A stretch of DNA of 64,000 nt from Paracoccaceae bacterium (GCA_014872875.1 WKFI01000007.1:62001-126000); one strand, 5' to 3'. Shown: positions 1-8,750, counted from the first letter of the stretch. The notes: a model not told the origin generated them from the sequence alone. Program-made: numbers and translations.

Positions 1-94
1 AGCCTATCCCGCCAAGGCGGAACTGTCAGCGCCTGTTTGCCCCTTCGAGTTGAATTTTTACGCGCTGCGCAGGGACTCGCCGCCGGTAGAGCGC

Positions 95-697
95 CTATCG
101 CAGGATGCGACGCCCATGTGGTGTGTCGAACAGAGCTTCATACCCGGCCGGTCCGGTCTCAAAGCTCACACGTGGATCCTGCAGCAATAGAAGATCCGAC
201 AGAGCCTCAGCCTCGGGATGCGTCACACTGAGCCGGAGAAGCCGACAGCCCTGCTGGGTCAAACGCGGCGCCGGATGGTCGCTTTGCCATTGGATCAAAG
301 CCGGGAACATGTTGTCAAAAGGCAGAACACCGCTCTCCGGTACCGCCATTTGCCAACGCAGATCGCCGCGGCTCAAGGGCACAGGCTGCCCGGCCGCTAC
401 GGGCAGGGCTTGCAAGACCGCCGACAGATCCTCGCACCGACAAATCCAGTTGCCGATCCGCGCAGGACCAAAAAAACGGTCCAGATCAAACCAGCGCGGA
501 CGCCGCTCTGGTTCGGCATCCGGATCCACCGCAATCGCCTCTAGGTAAAGCCCGTCATCCAATCCCAACAGAGCGTTATGTGTCCCATAAACCGGATGCT
601 GTCCGCCGGGCTGCATCGGCACCCCAAGCACAGCTTCCACATGCGCAACTGCAGCTTCCAGCGTTTCGCCCGCCACCGCCAGATGGTCCAACTTCAT
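95..697 (-). CDS. VOC / glyoxalase-like domain protein
   Basis: Predicted 200-residue cytoplasmic protein with one glyoxalase-like (VOC superfamily) domain. The N-terminus KLDHLAVAG, the GTHNALLGL segment near residue 37 and the following YLEAIAV strand are the usual metal-binding His/Glu region of the fold. VOC proteins include lyases, dioxygenases and resistance proteins, and nothing here fixes the substrate. The ATG at 697 was chosen because GGGGGAGG lies just upstream and the VOC fold begins there; an in-frame extension to 730 would add unrelated residues. It lies apart from the propionate genes, separated by about 350 bases of repeats. Confident in the fold, not in the activity. Confidence 0.8.
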   Translation of the reverse strand: MKLDHLAVAGETLEAAVAHVEAVLGVPMQPGGQHPVYGTHNALLGLDDGLYLEAIAVDPDAEPERRPRWFDLDRFFGPARIGNWICRCEDLSAVLQALPVAAGQPVPLSRGDLRWQMAVPESGVLPFDNMFPALIQWQSDHPAPRLTQQGCRLLRLSVTHPEAEALSDLLLLQDPRVSFETGPAGYEALFDTPHGRRILR

Positions 698-761
698 GCC
701 TGTGCCTCCCCCTGTCAGCTTCCAGACCAACCTATCTCGCGAAAACCACGCCGCAACACAA

Positions 762-784
762 AAGCGGGGACCCGGCCCCCGCTT
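762..784 (-). terminator. Hairpin, possible terminator of the mcm unit
   Basis: An 8-bp perfect stem, AAGCGGGG paired with CCCCGCTT, is followed on the minus strand by TTTTGTGTT. It lies downstream of the methylmalonyl-CoA mutase gene, beyond the repeat cluster, and upstream of the VOC gene, so it would end minus-strand transcription before the VOC promoter. Confidence 0.45.
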
Positions 785-868
785 CGTTCTGGATCAATGC
801 AACTCGGGAGTGCTCCCTTTGAGGACACGGGGACAGCACCCTAATTCCCAGAGCTTGCACCCTTCCCG

Positions 869-950
869 AGGTTCTCCCGCCCGTCGCCAGAGGCGTCAAA
901 GACGCCTCCGCTCCCGTTGGGCGTGGCGTTGCGCGCAAAGCGCGCAACGC
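869..950 (+). repeat. Modular hairpin element, copy 1a
   Basis: Copy of the dispersed element described in the findings. It has a CTCCCGCC box at 874-881 and a first hairpin GAGGCGTC/GACGCCTC (890-897 with 901-908). The middle box CCCGTTGGGCGTGGC is at 913-927. The second, perfect 11-bp hairpin pairs 926-936 with 940-950 around an AAA loop. The stretch 698-1053 holds no gene; it consists of this copy, the facing copy 1b and the hairpin at 762-784. Confidence 0.7.
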
Positions 951-1045
951 GCAGCCGACCCGAAGGGTCGGCTGCCGGGCCCAAGGCTGCCAAGGGGATC
1001 TTTGCCGGCAGGCAAAGCCCCCTGCAGGCGCGGGAGCCCTCCCTG
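951..1045 (-). repeat. Modular hairpin element, copy 1b (inverted relative to 1a)
   Basis: On the minus strand the order is GGGCTCCCGC, hairpin CTTTGCC/GGCAAAG (1000-1006 with 1011-1017), TTGGGCCCGGC, then an 11-bp perfect hairpin (951-961 with 965-975, loop GAA on the plus strand). It starts about 9 bases after the mcm stop codon in the same orientation as mcm, so it would be transcribed in the mcm 3' untranslated region. It meets copy 1a head to head at 950/951. Confidence 0.7.
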
Positions 1046-1053
1046 ACAATCGA

Positions 1054-3183
1054 TCAGCTGCGGGCTTCGCGGATCAGTTTCAGGATGTCCTGCGCTGCCT
1101 CCGGGATATTGGTACCGGGACCGAAAATTGCCTTTACCCCTTTGGAGTAAAGGAACTCGTAATCCTGCTGCGGGATAACGCCACCACAGATCACGATGAT
1201 ATCCCCGGCACCTTCGGCCTTCAGCGCTTCGACCAGCTGCGGCGCCAACGTCTTGTGACCGGCAGCCTGCGAGGAAATCCCCACCACGTGCACGTCGTTG
1301 TCGATGGCGTCCTGTGCCGCTTCTTCGGGTGTCTGGAAAAGCGGGCCTACATCCACGTCAAAGCCGATATCGGCAAAGGCTGTGGCGATCACCTTGGCGC
1401 CGCGGTCGTGACCGTCCTGCCCCATTTTGACGACCAGCAAACGCGGACGACGGCCTTCTTCCTCGGCAAAATCCTCGATCGACTTCTGGATCGCGGCAAA
1501 GCCTTCGTCGCCTTCATATGCCGCACCATAGACACCGGCCAGCGTCTTCACCTCGGCGCGGTGACGTCCGAATTCCTTTTCCATAGCCATGCTGATTTCT
1601 CCAACAGAGGCCCGGGCGCGGGCGGCTTCGACGGCGGCTTCCAGGACGTTGCCGCCCTCTTTGGCGCGACGGGTCAATTCGTCCAGCGCGGTCTGGCAGG
1701 CTGCCTCGTCCCGAGCGGCCCGCATTTTGTTCAGACGTTCGATCTGGCTCTCGCGCACCGCCATGTTGTCCACGTCCAGAATGTCGATCGGGTCTTCCTG
1801 GTCCTTGCGGTACTTGTTGACGCCGACGACGACTTCTTCACCCCGGTCGATCATGGCCTGGCGACGCGCCGCCGATTCCTCGATCCGCAGCTTGGGCATC
1901 CCGCTTTCGACGGCCTTGGTCATGCCGCCCATCGCCTCGACCTCTTGGATCAGCTCCCAGGCCTTTTCGATCAGCTCTTCGGTCAGGCTTTCCACATAAT
2001 AGGAGCCCGCCAGCGGATCGACCACGTTGGTCACGCCGGTTTCTTCCTGCAGCACCAACTGGGTGTTGCGCGCGATCCGGGCCGAGAAATCGGTGGGCAG
2101 CGCGATGGCTTCGTCCAGTGCGTTGGTGTGCAGCGACTGGGTCCCGCCCAGAACCGCGCTCATCGCCTCATACGCGGTGCGGATCACGTTGTTGTAGGGA
2201 TCCTGTTCCTGCAGCGAAACACCCGAGGTCTGGCAGTGGGTGCGCAACATCTTGGAGCGTTCCGATTTCGCGCCGAATTCGGTCATCACCCGATACCACA
2301 GGGTCCGGGCCGCGCGCAGTTTTGCGATCTCCATGAAGAAGTTCATACCGATGGCAAAGAAGAACGACAGGCGGCCTGCGAACTTGTCCACATCCATGCC
2401 CGCGTTGATTGCCGCGCGCACATATTCGCGCCCATCGGCGATGGTATAGGCCAGTTCCTGCACGAGGTTCGCCCCGGCCTCTTGCATGTGATAGCCGGAA
2501 ATCGAGATCGAATTGAATTTCGGCATCTCGTTGCTGGTGTATTCGATGATGTCCGAGATGATCCGCATCGACGGTTCAGGCGGATAGATATAGGTGTTGC
2601 GGACCATGAACTCCTTCAGAATGTCGTTCTGAATGGTGCCCGCCAGCAGCGATTTGTCATGGCCCTGCTCTTCGCCGGCGACGATGAAGTTCGCCAGGAT
2701 CGGGATCACTGCGCCGTTCATGGTCATCGAAACCGAGACCTTGTCCAGCGGGATACCGTCGAACAGGATCTTCATGTCCTCGACGCTGTCGATCGCTACA
2801 CCGGCCTTGCCGACATCCCCCACAACGCGGGGGTGGTCACTGTCATAACCGCGGTGGGTGGCCAGGTCGAAGGCCACTGAAACGCCCTGCTGACCGGCCG
2901 CCAGGTTGCGGCGGTAGAAGGCGTTGGATTCTTCGGCCGTGGAAAAACCCGCGTATTGGCGGATTGTCCAGGGACGGCCCGCATACATCGTCGCCTTCAC
3001 CCCCCGGGTAAACGGTGCCATCCCGGGCATGGTACCCACATGGGGCAGATCCGCCGTGTCCTCGGCGGTGTAGAGCGGTTTGACCTTGATCCCTTCGAGG
3101 GTATCCCAGTTCAGATCTTCAAGCGGCCGGCCGCGCAGCTCTTTTTCAGCCAGCGCCTGCCATTCGTCTTTCTTCGTCGTCAT
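1054..3183 (-). CDS. mcm: Methylmalonyl-CoA mutase (single-chain)
   Basis: Adenosylcobalamin-dependent mutase interconverting (R)-methylmalonyl-CoA and succinyl-CoA, the last step of propionyl-CoA assimilation. The 709-residue protein has the N-terminal acyl-CoA-binding TIM barrel (about residues 1-550, with the characteristic [18 protein letters not shown] segment) and a C-terminal B12-binding domain. That domain carries the cobalt-ligand signature DGHDRG in [17 protein letters not shown], followed by the conserved [12 protein letters not shown] region. Length and architecture match the homodimeric or large-subunit type, so it should be active alone. Its start overlaps the end of the sulfotransferase-like gene, suggesting co-transcription. 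No epimerase or MeaB chaperone gene is present nearby. Identification is very secure. Confidence 0.97.
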   Translation of the reverse strand: MTTKKDEWQALAEKELRGRPLEDLNWDTLEGIKVKPLYTAEDTADLPHVGTMPGMAPFTRGVKATMYAGRPWTIRQYAGFSTAEESNAFYRRNLAAGQQGVSVAFDLATHRGYDSDHPRVVGDVGKAGVAIDSVEDMKILFDGIPLDKVSVSMTMNGAVIPILANFIVAGEEQGHDKSLLAGTIQNDILKEFMVRNTYIYPPEPSMRIISDIIEYTSNEMPKFNSISISGYHMQEAGANLVQELAYTIADGREYVRAAINAGMDVDKFAGRLSFFFAIGMNFFMEIAKLRAARTLWYRVMTEFGAKSERSKMLRTHCQTSGVSLQEQDPYNNVIRTAYEAMSAVLGGTQSLHTNALDEAIALPTDFSARIARNTQLVLQEETGVTNVVDPLAGSYYVESLTEELIEKAWELIQEVEAMGGMTKAVESGMPKLRIEESAARRQAMIDRGEEVVVGVNKYRKDQEDPIDILDVDNMAVRESQIERLNKMRAARDEAACQTALDELTRRAKEGGNVLEAAVEAARARASVGEISMAMEKEFGRHRAEVKTLAGVYGAAYEGDEGFAAIQKSIEDFAEEEGRRPRLLVVKMGQDGHDRGAKVIATAFADIGFDVDVGPLFQTPEEAAQDAIDNDVHVVGISSQAAGHKTLAPQLVEALKAEGAGDIIVICGGVIPQQDYEFLYSKGVKAIFGPGTNIPEAAQDILKLIREARS

Positions 3184-4081
3184 AACGGCTTCCTCTTGTC
3201 AATTCTTTCGGCGGCGGGTTCCATCCCGCCATTTTGTTGTCTGGATCGCGGACCAGATGAGCGAGCCCATCGGCCCCGCCGGTCAACCACATCAGGTCGT
3301 CGGCATAGATTTCGCGCAGGCAGGCCTGCTCGGTGTCGGAAAAGGGCTGCCAGCGGCCATCCCCCTCGGGCAAAAGAACGGCCTCCTGCGGCGTCAGCAG
3401 CGCCCGCAGGTCCTGCAGCCGGGGTGTTGCATTCAGCCATCCGCGCGCATGGCTGCGCGGCGGTTCGATTGCGGTCAGAGCCTCCAGCTGGGCGTCGGGA
3501 CGGCCGGCAAAGGTCTCGAACGGGAGAACCCGGATGCGGGCTTCGGGCAAGGCACAGGCCACATCGGTGATCACGTCGCGCCAGCTGCGCGGAGAGGCCG
3601 CCAGACGCGACAGCGTCGCGGGGCGCGGAACCGGGAACCCGCGTGCCACGCCAAACCCCACCGCCGAAGCCCAATAGGCATCCAGCGACCGGATCGACAG
3701 CGCCACATCGGTGACCCGCCCGCCAAAGGCGTGGCCAAACCGCGCCATGCGTTCGCCGACACCGCTATACAACTCGGCCATGCGCAGATTGGCGCGGATC
3801 GAGCCCATCATGTTCTCATCACTGATAATCAGGTTCTGCGTTCCCATGCCGGCGCTGCGGGTCAGCTGGATCTGGAGACGCCCGGCGGCGCGACGCTGCT
3901 TGTCACGCCCGGTGACAACACCGGGTTTTGGAAGAATACCGCTGAACAGACCGTTACGGGTTCTAAGCGGCCCCCAGAACCCAGTGCCCTGCAGGGACAG
4001 ACGGTCCCCGTTCTGACGCAGATAGTCCTGAAAAGTGGTCGTGGCGCATCTGTGCGCCCCGATGTGAAGAAATACGTTCAT
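3146..4081 (-). CDS. Sulfotransferase-like P-loop protein
   Basis: A 311-residue protein beginning [21 protein letters not shown]. That segment resembles the PAPS-binding 5'-phosphosulfate loop seen at the N-terminus of many sulfotransferase-family proteins (consensus HIGxHKTGTTxIQ), although here the Lys is Arg. A later 3'-phosphate-binding Arg/Ser motif could not be assigned with certainty. The ATG at 4081 was preferred over one 66 bases upstream because the fold starts immediately after it. The last 38 bases overlap the mcm start, so the two are probably translationally linked. Its role beside propionate genes is unknown. It could be a degenerate or non-catalytic member. Confidence 0.65.
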   Translation of the reverse strand: MNVFLHIGAHRCATTTFQDYLRQNGDRLSLQGTGFWGPLRTRNGLFSGILPKPGVVTGRDKQRRAAGRLQIQLTRSAGMGTQNLIISDENMMGSIRANLRMAELYSGVGERMARFGHAFGGRVTDVALSIRSLDAYWASAVGFGVARGFPVPRPATLSRLAASPRSWRDVITDVACALPEARIRVLPFETFAGRPDAQLEALTAIEPPRSHARGWLNATPRLQDLRALLTPQEAVLLPEGDGRWQPFSDTEQACLREIYADDLMWLTGGADGLAHLVRDPDNKMAGWNPPPKELTRGSRYDDEERRMAGAG

Positions 4082-4258
4082 CGCCTTGCCGCTCCTTGGG
4101 CGCGGGACCGCGATTTGCGGCCGGGTTATCGGGAATGGCACGATCATTCCGCTGCAACCCTGACAAAGCGATTAACGTTAAATTTTTCATGGCCCTCGGT
4201 GAATTCAGCAGTCGCATTCGCTGCGCATGCGCCTATATTCAATCCAACAGGAGGCATC

Positions 4259-4714
4259 ATGAGACCAGGACTGGCCGTTGTTTTTGCTGCTGTTTTTGCA
4301 GCCTTTCTGCCCGCTTCCGGCATCGCGGAAGACGGCAGCAACACCGCTGCCCCGGCGCTGATCCGCCCGGCAGGTGAAAGCGATTTGAATGAATTTCTAT
4401 GGAAAAACCGGCCCATTGTCGTCTTTGCCGACAGCGCCGAAGATCCCCGTTTCCAGGAACAGCTGGAGCGCCTGACCAACGGCGCCGACATGTTGATCGA
4501 CCGCGACGTGGTGGTGTTGACCGACACCGATCCGGCGGCCCGGTCGCCGGTCCGAAAACAGCTGCGCCCGCGTGGGTTTTCGTTGGTGATTCTGGACAAG
4601 GATGGCGGCGTGAAACTGCGCAAGCCCAGCCCTTGGAGCGTGCGCGAAATTACCCGCTCCATTGACAAGTTCCCTTCACGCCAGCGCGAGGTCGAGGAAC
4701 GGCGGGGCAGCTGA
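4259..4714 (+). CDS. DUF4174 domain secreted protein
   Basis: A 151-residue protein with an N-terminal signal peptide (hydrophobic to about residue 20, likely cleavage near ASGIAE) and a thioredoxin-like DUF4174 domain. Visible features are a WKNRPIVVFADSAEDPRFQEQ segment, a central VVVLTDTDP strand and FSLVILDKDGGVKLRKP near the C-terminus. There is no CxxC, so a redox role is not supported. ACAGGAGG stands six bases before the ATG, which fixes the start. It is the only plus-strand gene within the first 12 kb and is transcribed divergently from the sulfotransferase-like gene. Function is unknown. Confidence 0.8.
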   Translation: MRPGLAVVFAAVFAAFLPASGIAEDGSNTAAPALIRPAGESDLNEFLWKNRPIVVFADSAEDPRFQEQLERLTNGADMLIDRDVVVLTDTDPAARSPVRKQLRPRGFSLVILDKDGGVKLRKPSPWSVREITRSIDKFPSRQREVEERRGS

Positions 4715-4796
4715 CCACCTGCCGCGATGGCGACATGTGCACGCCCCCTGTTGCGCGGCAGGGAACCGGTCATCAGACGGTCCATCAGGGCGGGCA

Positions 4797-5336
4797 TCAG
4801 ACAGGCCCCCGTGCGAAAAAGATGCGCTGCCGGTCGCGGTCCAGTATCGCCAGACCATTCGACGTCGGGTCAAAGATCAGCATCGCCCGTTCGGAATGCA
4901 GCGCCTCCAGATAGTTCACGGTCAGTGCCTCGTCCATGCAGTTCTTGGCCGCCACACCTGATGTCAGCACCCCCAGGCCCTTGGGCAGATCCGCCTCCAT
5001 CACGTCTTCAGACACTTCGGTGGGCGTACGCCCGGCCACGTCAAAGGCCACGGCCAGGTCATGGCCCATCAACAAAAGCCCCTGGCGCACTGTTGGCACC
5101 CGCTGCAGCATGATCGACAACTGGTCGGAATGCGTATCGAACAAACCCGCTGTGCATTCCATCGTCGATTTGAAATAGGTGGTGCGGCCCAGAACGACCC
5201 ACGAGTCCAACAGGGCCCGCACCTGTGCTTCGCGATCCAGCGCACAGCCCACCAGCCCGGTCAGGGCCAGTGTTGCAAGGCTCGGCCCGGCCAATTTCAG
5301 ACCGAACTTCCTGCGATATGGCAATGCGCGGATCAT
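4797..5336 (-). CDS. Putative lipoprotein downstream of pccA
   Basis: A 179-residue predicted lipoprotein. A basic N-terminus and hydrophobic stretch end in the lipobox LVGC, with the acylated Cys at residue 31. The mature part has no motif I recognise; it contains paired cysteines (ECTAGLF and KNCMDE) that may form a disulfide in the periplasm. Only five bases separate it from the pccA stop codon, so it is almost certainly in the pccA transcript. Envelope proteins in this position are unexplained by propionate chemistry. The coding call is strong, the function unknown. Confidence 0.75.
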   Translation of the reverse strand: MIRALPYRRKFGLKLAGPSLATLALTGLVGCALDREAQVRALLDSWVVLGRTTYFKSTMECTAGLFDTHSDQLSIMLQRVPTVRQGLLLMGHDLAVAFDVAGRTPTEVSEDVMEADLPKGLGVLTSGVAAKNCMDEALTVNYLEALHSERAMLIFDPTSNGLAILDRDRQRIFFARGPV

Positions 5337-5341
5337 GTGGC

Positions 5342-7390
5342 TTATTCGAACTCCATGATCACGTCGTCCACAGCCAGGCTGTCACCGGCGCCTGCGTTTA
5401 TCTTGGAGACAACGCCCTTCTTTTCGGCGCGCAGGATGTTCTCCATCTTCATCGCCTCGACGGTACACAACGCCTGACCTTCCTGCACCTCGTCGCCCAC
5501 TTCGACATCAATCTTCACGATCAGGCCGGGCATCGGGCAAAGCAGCATTTTCGAGGTGTCTGGCGGCAGTTTTTCCGGCATCAGTCTGGCCAGTTCGGCC
5601 TGACGCGGGGTGCGCACATGGACCTTCAGATCCGCGCCACGCGACCGGATGCGGAACCCGCCCGAGATCTTGCCAACCTTCAACACCAACGGGCTGCCCT
5701 CTACATCGAGCGTTGCCAGCTGATCCCCAGGGGTCCAGTCGCTGGCCACCCGAAGGCTGCTGCCATCATCGAACCGGACGGTCGAGCCTTGCGGATCGGC
5801 GTCGATCTGCACTGCAAAATCCTGCCCCTGAAGGCTGACCACCCATTCGGTGCCCACCTTGCGTTCGTGGTTGTCCATCCGACCCGACACGCGGGTGCGG
5901 CGGATTTCGGCAACCCGGTGCATCGCGGCACAGGAAGCCGCGACCTGGCGCAGCGTGTCTTCGGGCAGGGTCACGCCCTCGAAGCCTTCGGGGTATTCTT
6001 CTTCGATGAACGCCGTGGTCATGTCGCCGCTGATGAATTTCGGGTGATCCATCACCGCGCTGACGAAGGGCAGGTTGTGACCGATGCCTTCCAGCTCGAA
6101 CCCGTCCAGCGCGTTGCGCATCGCTTCGATGGCCTGTTCACGGGTCGGTGCCCAGGTACACAGCTTGGCGATCATCGGGTCGTAATACATGCTGATCTCG
6201 CCGCCTTCGAAGACGCCGGTGTCGTTGCGCACGGCAAAGCCTTCGCCCGCGGCCGCGTCATCGGCCCATTTACCGTTGTCCTGCATCGGACCCGCGGCGA
6301 TTTCCGCCGGGGGACGGTAACGGGTCAGACGCCCGATGGAGGGCAGGAAGTTGCGATAGGGATCTTCCGCATACACGCGGTTTTCGATGGCCCAACCGTT
6401 GATGCCCACATCCTCTTGGGTGATGCTCAGCGGTTCGCCATTGGCGACGCGGATCATCTGTTCGACCAGGTCAACACCGGTGATCAGCTCGGTCACGGGG
6501 TGTTCCACCTGCAGGCGGGTGTTCATTTCCAGGAAGTAGAAGTTCTTGTCACCATCGACGATGAATTCAACGGTGCCGGCGCTGGCGTATCCCACCGCCT
6601 TGGCCAACGCGACCGACTGGTCGCCCATCGCCTTGCGGGTGGCTTCGTCCAGGAAGGGGCTCGGCGCTTCTTCGACAACTTTCTGGTTGCGGCGCTGGAT
6701 CGAACATTCACGTTCGTTCAGATAGATGCCGTTGCCATGCGCGTCGCACAGGACTTGAATTTCGATGTGACGCGGCTGGGTCACGAATTTCTCGATAAAG
6801 ATCCGGTCATCACCGAACGAGTTTGCAGCTTCGTTCTTGGACGACTGGAAGCCTTCGCGGGCTTCCTGGTCGTTCCAGGCGATCCGCATGCCCTTGCCGC
6901 CGCCACCGGCGGACGCCTTGATCATCACCGGATAGCCGATCTCGTTCGAGATCTTGACCGCTTCTTCGGCGTCTTCGATCAGGCCCATATAGCCCGGAAC
7001 CGTCGAAACACCGGCTTCCTGAGCGATTTTTTTACTGGTGATCTTGTCACCCATCGCCTCGATCGCGCCTTTCGGGGGGCCGACAAAGGCAACACCAGCG
7101 GCTTCCAGTGCCTCGGCGAATTTCGCGTTTTCCGACAGGAAGCCATAACCCGGATGCACCGCCTGCGCGCCGGTCTGTTTGATCGCGTCCATCACTTTGT
7201 CGATTACAATATAGGACTGGTTGGCGGGCGGCGGGCCGATATGGACAGCTTCATCCGCCATTTTCACATGCAGCGCCTGCTTGTCGGCGTCTGAATAGAT
7301 CGCGACCGTCTTGATCCCCATTTTGCGAGCGGTCTTCATGACCCGGCAGGCAATTTCGCCCCGGTTTGCAATCAATATCTTGTCGAACAT
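5342..7390 (-). CDS. pccA: Propionyl-CoA carboxylase alpha subunit (biotin carboxylase + BCCP)
   Basis: A 682-residue biotin-dependent subunit that carboxylates biotin using ATP and bicarbonate and hands CO2 to PccB to make methylmalonyl-CoA. Biotin carboxylase occupies about residues 1-450: FDKILIANRGEIACRV at the N-terminus, the glycine-rich ATP-grasp loop KASAGGGGKGMRI, and the EMNTRLQVEHPVTE catalytic segment. A PCC-specific linker follows, then a C-terminal biotinyl domain with the biotinylation motif EAMKMEN about 34 residues from the end. It is encoded with the 179-aa lipoprotein. The upstream neighbour is a small lipoprotein separated by a strong hairpin at 7426-7461, so pccA probably also has its own promoter. 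Identification is very secure. Confidence 0.97.
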   Translation of the reverse strand: MFDKILIANRGEIACRVMKTARKMGIKTVAIYSDADKQALHVKMADEAVHIGPPPANQSYIVIDKVMDAIKQTGAQAVHPGYGFLSENAKFAEALEAAGVAFVGPPKGAIEAMGDKITSKKIAQEAGVSTVPGYMGLIEDAEEAVKISNEIGYPVMIKASAGGGGKGMRIAWNDQEAREGFQSSKNEAANSFGDDRIFIEKFVTQPRHIEIQVLCDAHGNGIYLNERECSIQRRNQKVVEEAPSPFLDEATRKAMGDQSVALAKAVGYASAGTVEFIVDGDKNFYFLEMNTRLQVEHPVTELITGVDLVEQMIRVANGEPLSITQEDVGINGWAIENRVYAEDPYRNFLPSIGRLTRYRPPAEIAAGPMQDNGKWADDAAAGEGFAVRNDTGVFEGGEISMYYDPMIAKLCTWAPTREQAIEAMRNALDGFELEGIGHNLPFVSAVMDHPKFISGDMTTAFIEEEYPEGFEGVTLPEDTLRQVAASCAAMHRVAEIRRTRVSGRMDNHERKVGTEWVVSLQGQDFAVQIDADPQGSTVRFDDGSSLRVASDWTPGDQLATLDVEGSPLVLKVGKISGGFRIRSRGADLKVHVRTPRQAELARLMPEKLPPDTSKMLLCPMPGLIVKIDVEVGDEVQEGQALCTVEAMKMENILRAEKKGVVSKINAGAGDSLAVDDVIMEFE

Positions 7391-7419
7391 GTGCAGTCCT
7401 TTGTTCTTGGTGTCTGGGA

Positions 7420-7461
7420 ACGCAAAACGCCGCCCGCAGCCACAGGGCTGCGCGCGGCGTT
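7420..7461 (-). terminator. Strong hairpin between the 67-aa lipoprotein gene and pccA
   Basis: On the minus strand, AACGCCGC and GCGCAGCC pair with GGCTGCG and GCGGCGTT around a CTGT loop, giving a nearly continuous 15-bp stem. TTTTGCGTT follows. It sits 60 bases after the small lipoprotein stop and 36 bases before the pccA start, consistent with a Rho-independent terminator or with attenuation of read-through into pccA. Confidence 0.6.
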
Positions 7462-7522
7462 GCGCATGTTACATGTGAGCCCGAGATCGGGCTGGTTTGT
7501 CAGGTAAGCCCGGGCTGCGCGA

Positions 7523-7726
7523 TCAGCACTTGCTCGGGTTTTCCTTGCAATAGATGACGTTTGCTGCGGCGCCGATGGCCGCTCCTGTGACCAGATTGCC
7601 GTGCAACAGGGCCGACCCTGCCGCCCCTGCGGCCGAGCCGAAAAGCACCTGTTCGCCGGTGCTCTCTCCACAGGCCGATAGGCCGACACACAGGCCCAGA
7701 ATACCGAAAATTCGCGCTGCTCGCAT
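7523..7726 (-). CDS. Small glycine-zipper lipoprotein
   Basis: A 67-residue protein with a short signal sequence ending in the lipobox GLSAC. An alanine/glycine-rich segment follows (FGSAAGAAGSALLHGNLVTG and GAAIGAAANVIYC), resembling glycine-zipper outer-membrane lipoproteins. Two further cysteines lie near the C-terminus (YCKENPSKC). An ATG at 7735 is also in frame; 7726 is preferred because AGAGGG lies only 1-2 bases from the first ATG but about 9 bases from the second. The possible attenuator at 7862-7966 lies upstream. Function is unknown; it may be an envelope-stability protein. Confidence 0.7.
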   Translation of the reverse strand: MRAARIFGILGLCVGLSACGESTGEQVLFGSAAGAAGSALLHGNLVTGAAIGAAANVIYCKENPSKC

Positions 7727-7861
7727 GATGTCCATCCCTCTGTCTTTATGCAGTTCGATGGGATCGATTGACCCGCCTTTGCGACCGGGGTCAAGCGATG
7801 ATGATGCATCATATTCATTTGCGCGGCGGACTGCCGATCGTGTAAGCCTCTGGCAGAAAAC

Positions 7862-7966
7862 AAAAAAATGGGCAGGTCGCAGAATGAACTGCGCACCTGC
7901 CCATCTAGGCTTAGGGTACGGAATAGATGGTCAGCAGAGAGTCCCACTGGAGCGCGGCACTCTCTG
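7862..7966 (-). promoter_or_regulatory. Structured leader or small RNA with terminator and competing hairpin
   Basis: Three perfect inverted repeats lie in a row. Read on the minus strand, they are an 8-bp hairpin (7966-7959 with 7942-7935), a 7-bp hairpin CCATCTA/TAGATGG (7930-7924 with 7907-7901), and a terminator stem ATGGGCAGGT/ACCTGCCCAT (7904-7895 with 7877-7868). The terminator extends internally by CGCAG/CTGCG and is followed by seven T. The middle hairpin and the terminator share 7901-7904, so they cannot form together. This suits an attenuator upstream of the 67-aa lipoprotein gene, or a small RNA ending at its own terminator. The rest of 7727-8177 shows no convincing gene. Confidence 0.55.
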
Positions 7967-8177
7967 ATCGCGACATTGCCGATGGCCGGACGGGTGGAAA
8001 AGCCTCGCGCCGTGGTTGAGCCAAAATCAGCCGAATTCTGCCCATTCGGGAACGGCCTTTGCAGATTGCCGCCGATAGTCCTGCCGATTGTCCGCGTCCT
8101 GCCACCCATGCGCGATCTTTCGCGCACGCGGGGCAAGGCCAGACGGTCAGGCGATGGGATATGGCGGCCGGGCACGA

Positions 8178-8537
8178 TCACTTCCAGCCGGTTCCGTCAA
8201 AAGCTTCGGGGAAGGACGCCCGCGCGGCGGCCTCGTCGATCACCAGCAGCGCTTCATAGCTTTCGGGATCAAAGGGGTCTTCCGCCGGCAGAACTTCGCG
8301 TCCGAAAAGCCAGCTCAAACGGCCGGCATCCAGATTGCCGCGCTCGAATGGCTCAGTGCCGAACTGTTCCCACAGCGCCTGCATGAACGCCGTATCGGCA
8401 CGCCGGTCCGGCGACCGGCGATCGCGATAGCGTTCGCGCCGGGTCAGCGGCGTGACCCCCTTGGGGTTCGGACGGCGGATGGTGAATTGAAAGTCGGTAC
8501 CGGGCAGACGCCCCGGGAACCCGCGATGCTTGATCAT
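8178..8537 (-). CDS. Hypothetical protein (119 aa)
   Basis: A 119-residue, charged, soluble-looking protein with no signal peptide and no motif I can name. The N-terminus is basic (MIKHRGFPGRL), a central stretch is Arg-rich (RRERYRDRRSPDRRAD), and the C-terminal half is acidic and ends FDGTGWK. CGGAGGC lies about 7 bases before the ATG at 8537, which supports that start over an in-frame position 48 bases upstream. It is the last coding gene before the structured RNA at 7862-7966 and may be the distal gene of the pccB unit. I assign no function. Confidence 0.6.
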   Translation of the reverse strand: MIKHRGFPGRLPGTDFQFTIRRPNPKGVTPLTRRERYRDRRSPDRRADTAFMQALWEQFGTEPFERGNLDAGRLSWLFGREVLPAEDPFDPESYEALLVIDEAAARASFPEAFDGTGWK

Positions 8538-8606
8538 GTGCGTGCCTCCGACCCGGCACGCTGCGGGGCAATTGGGGCCGGCCACAGGGCCGGGCCCCAG
8601 AATGTC

Positions 8607-8750
8607 TTACTTGTACTTGCCGGTGTAGGTCGGCTCGACCGAGATGGGCTCGGGGTCAACGACCACGAACTCTTCTTCCTGGCTGGTGTCGCAGGCGGCA
8701 ACGCCAACGACCAGGCCGAGAACGGCCAGCAACTTGATGCTCTTGGACAT
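8607..8750 (-). CDS. 47-aa lipoprotein
   Basis: A very short gene encoding MSKSIKLLAVLGLVVGVAAC followed by an acidic 27-residue tail (DTSQEEEFVVVDPEPISVEP and TYTGKYK). The basic start, single hydrophobic helix and VAAC lipobox are textbook lipoprotein features, with the acylated Cys at residue 20. CAGGAG lies eight bases before the ATG. Codon third positions are G/C-rich, like its neighbours. The mature part is too short for a fold, so it may act as a small envelope factor or a toxin-like peptide. Function is unknown. Confidence 0.7.
   Translation of the reverse strand: MSKSIKLLAVLGLVVGVAACDTSQEEEFVVVDPEPISVEPTYTGKYK

Noticed and set aside
1255-2880. A 541-codon plus-strand frame across mcm
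   Set aside because: Antisense shadow of a clear methylmalonyl-CoA mutase gene; no ribosome site or family match.
5225-7294. A 689-codon open frame on the plus strand
   Set aside because: It is the exact antisense of pccA, rich in His and Arg with no motif; long antisense frames are expected at this GC content.
7727-8177. Possible 6S, SRP or tmRNA in the long gap
   Set aside because: None of the conserved bulge, tetraloop or tag-peptide signals of these RNAs is visible; left as an unassigned structured RNA.
7372-8181. A 269-codon minus-strand frame through the small lipoprotein and structured RNA
   Set aside because: Covers hairpins and a better-supported 67-aa gene in another frame; no homology seen.
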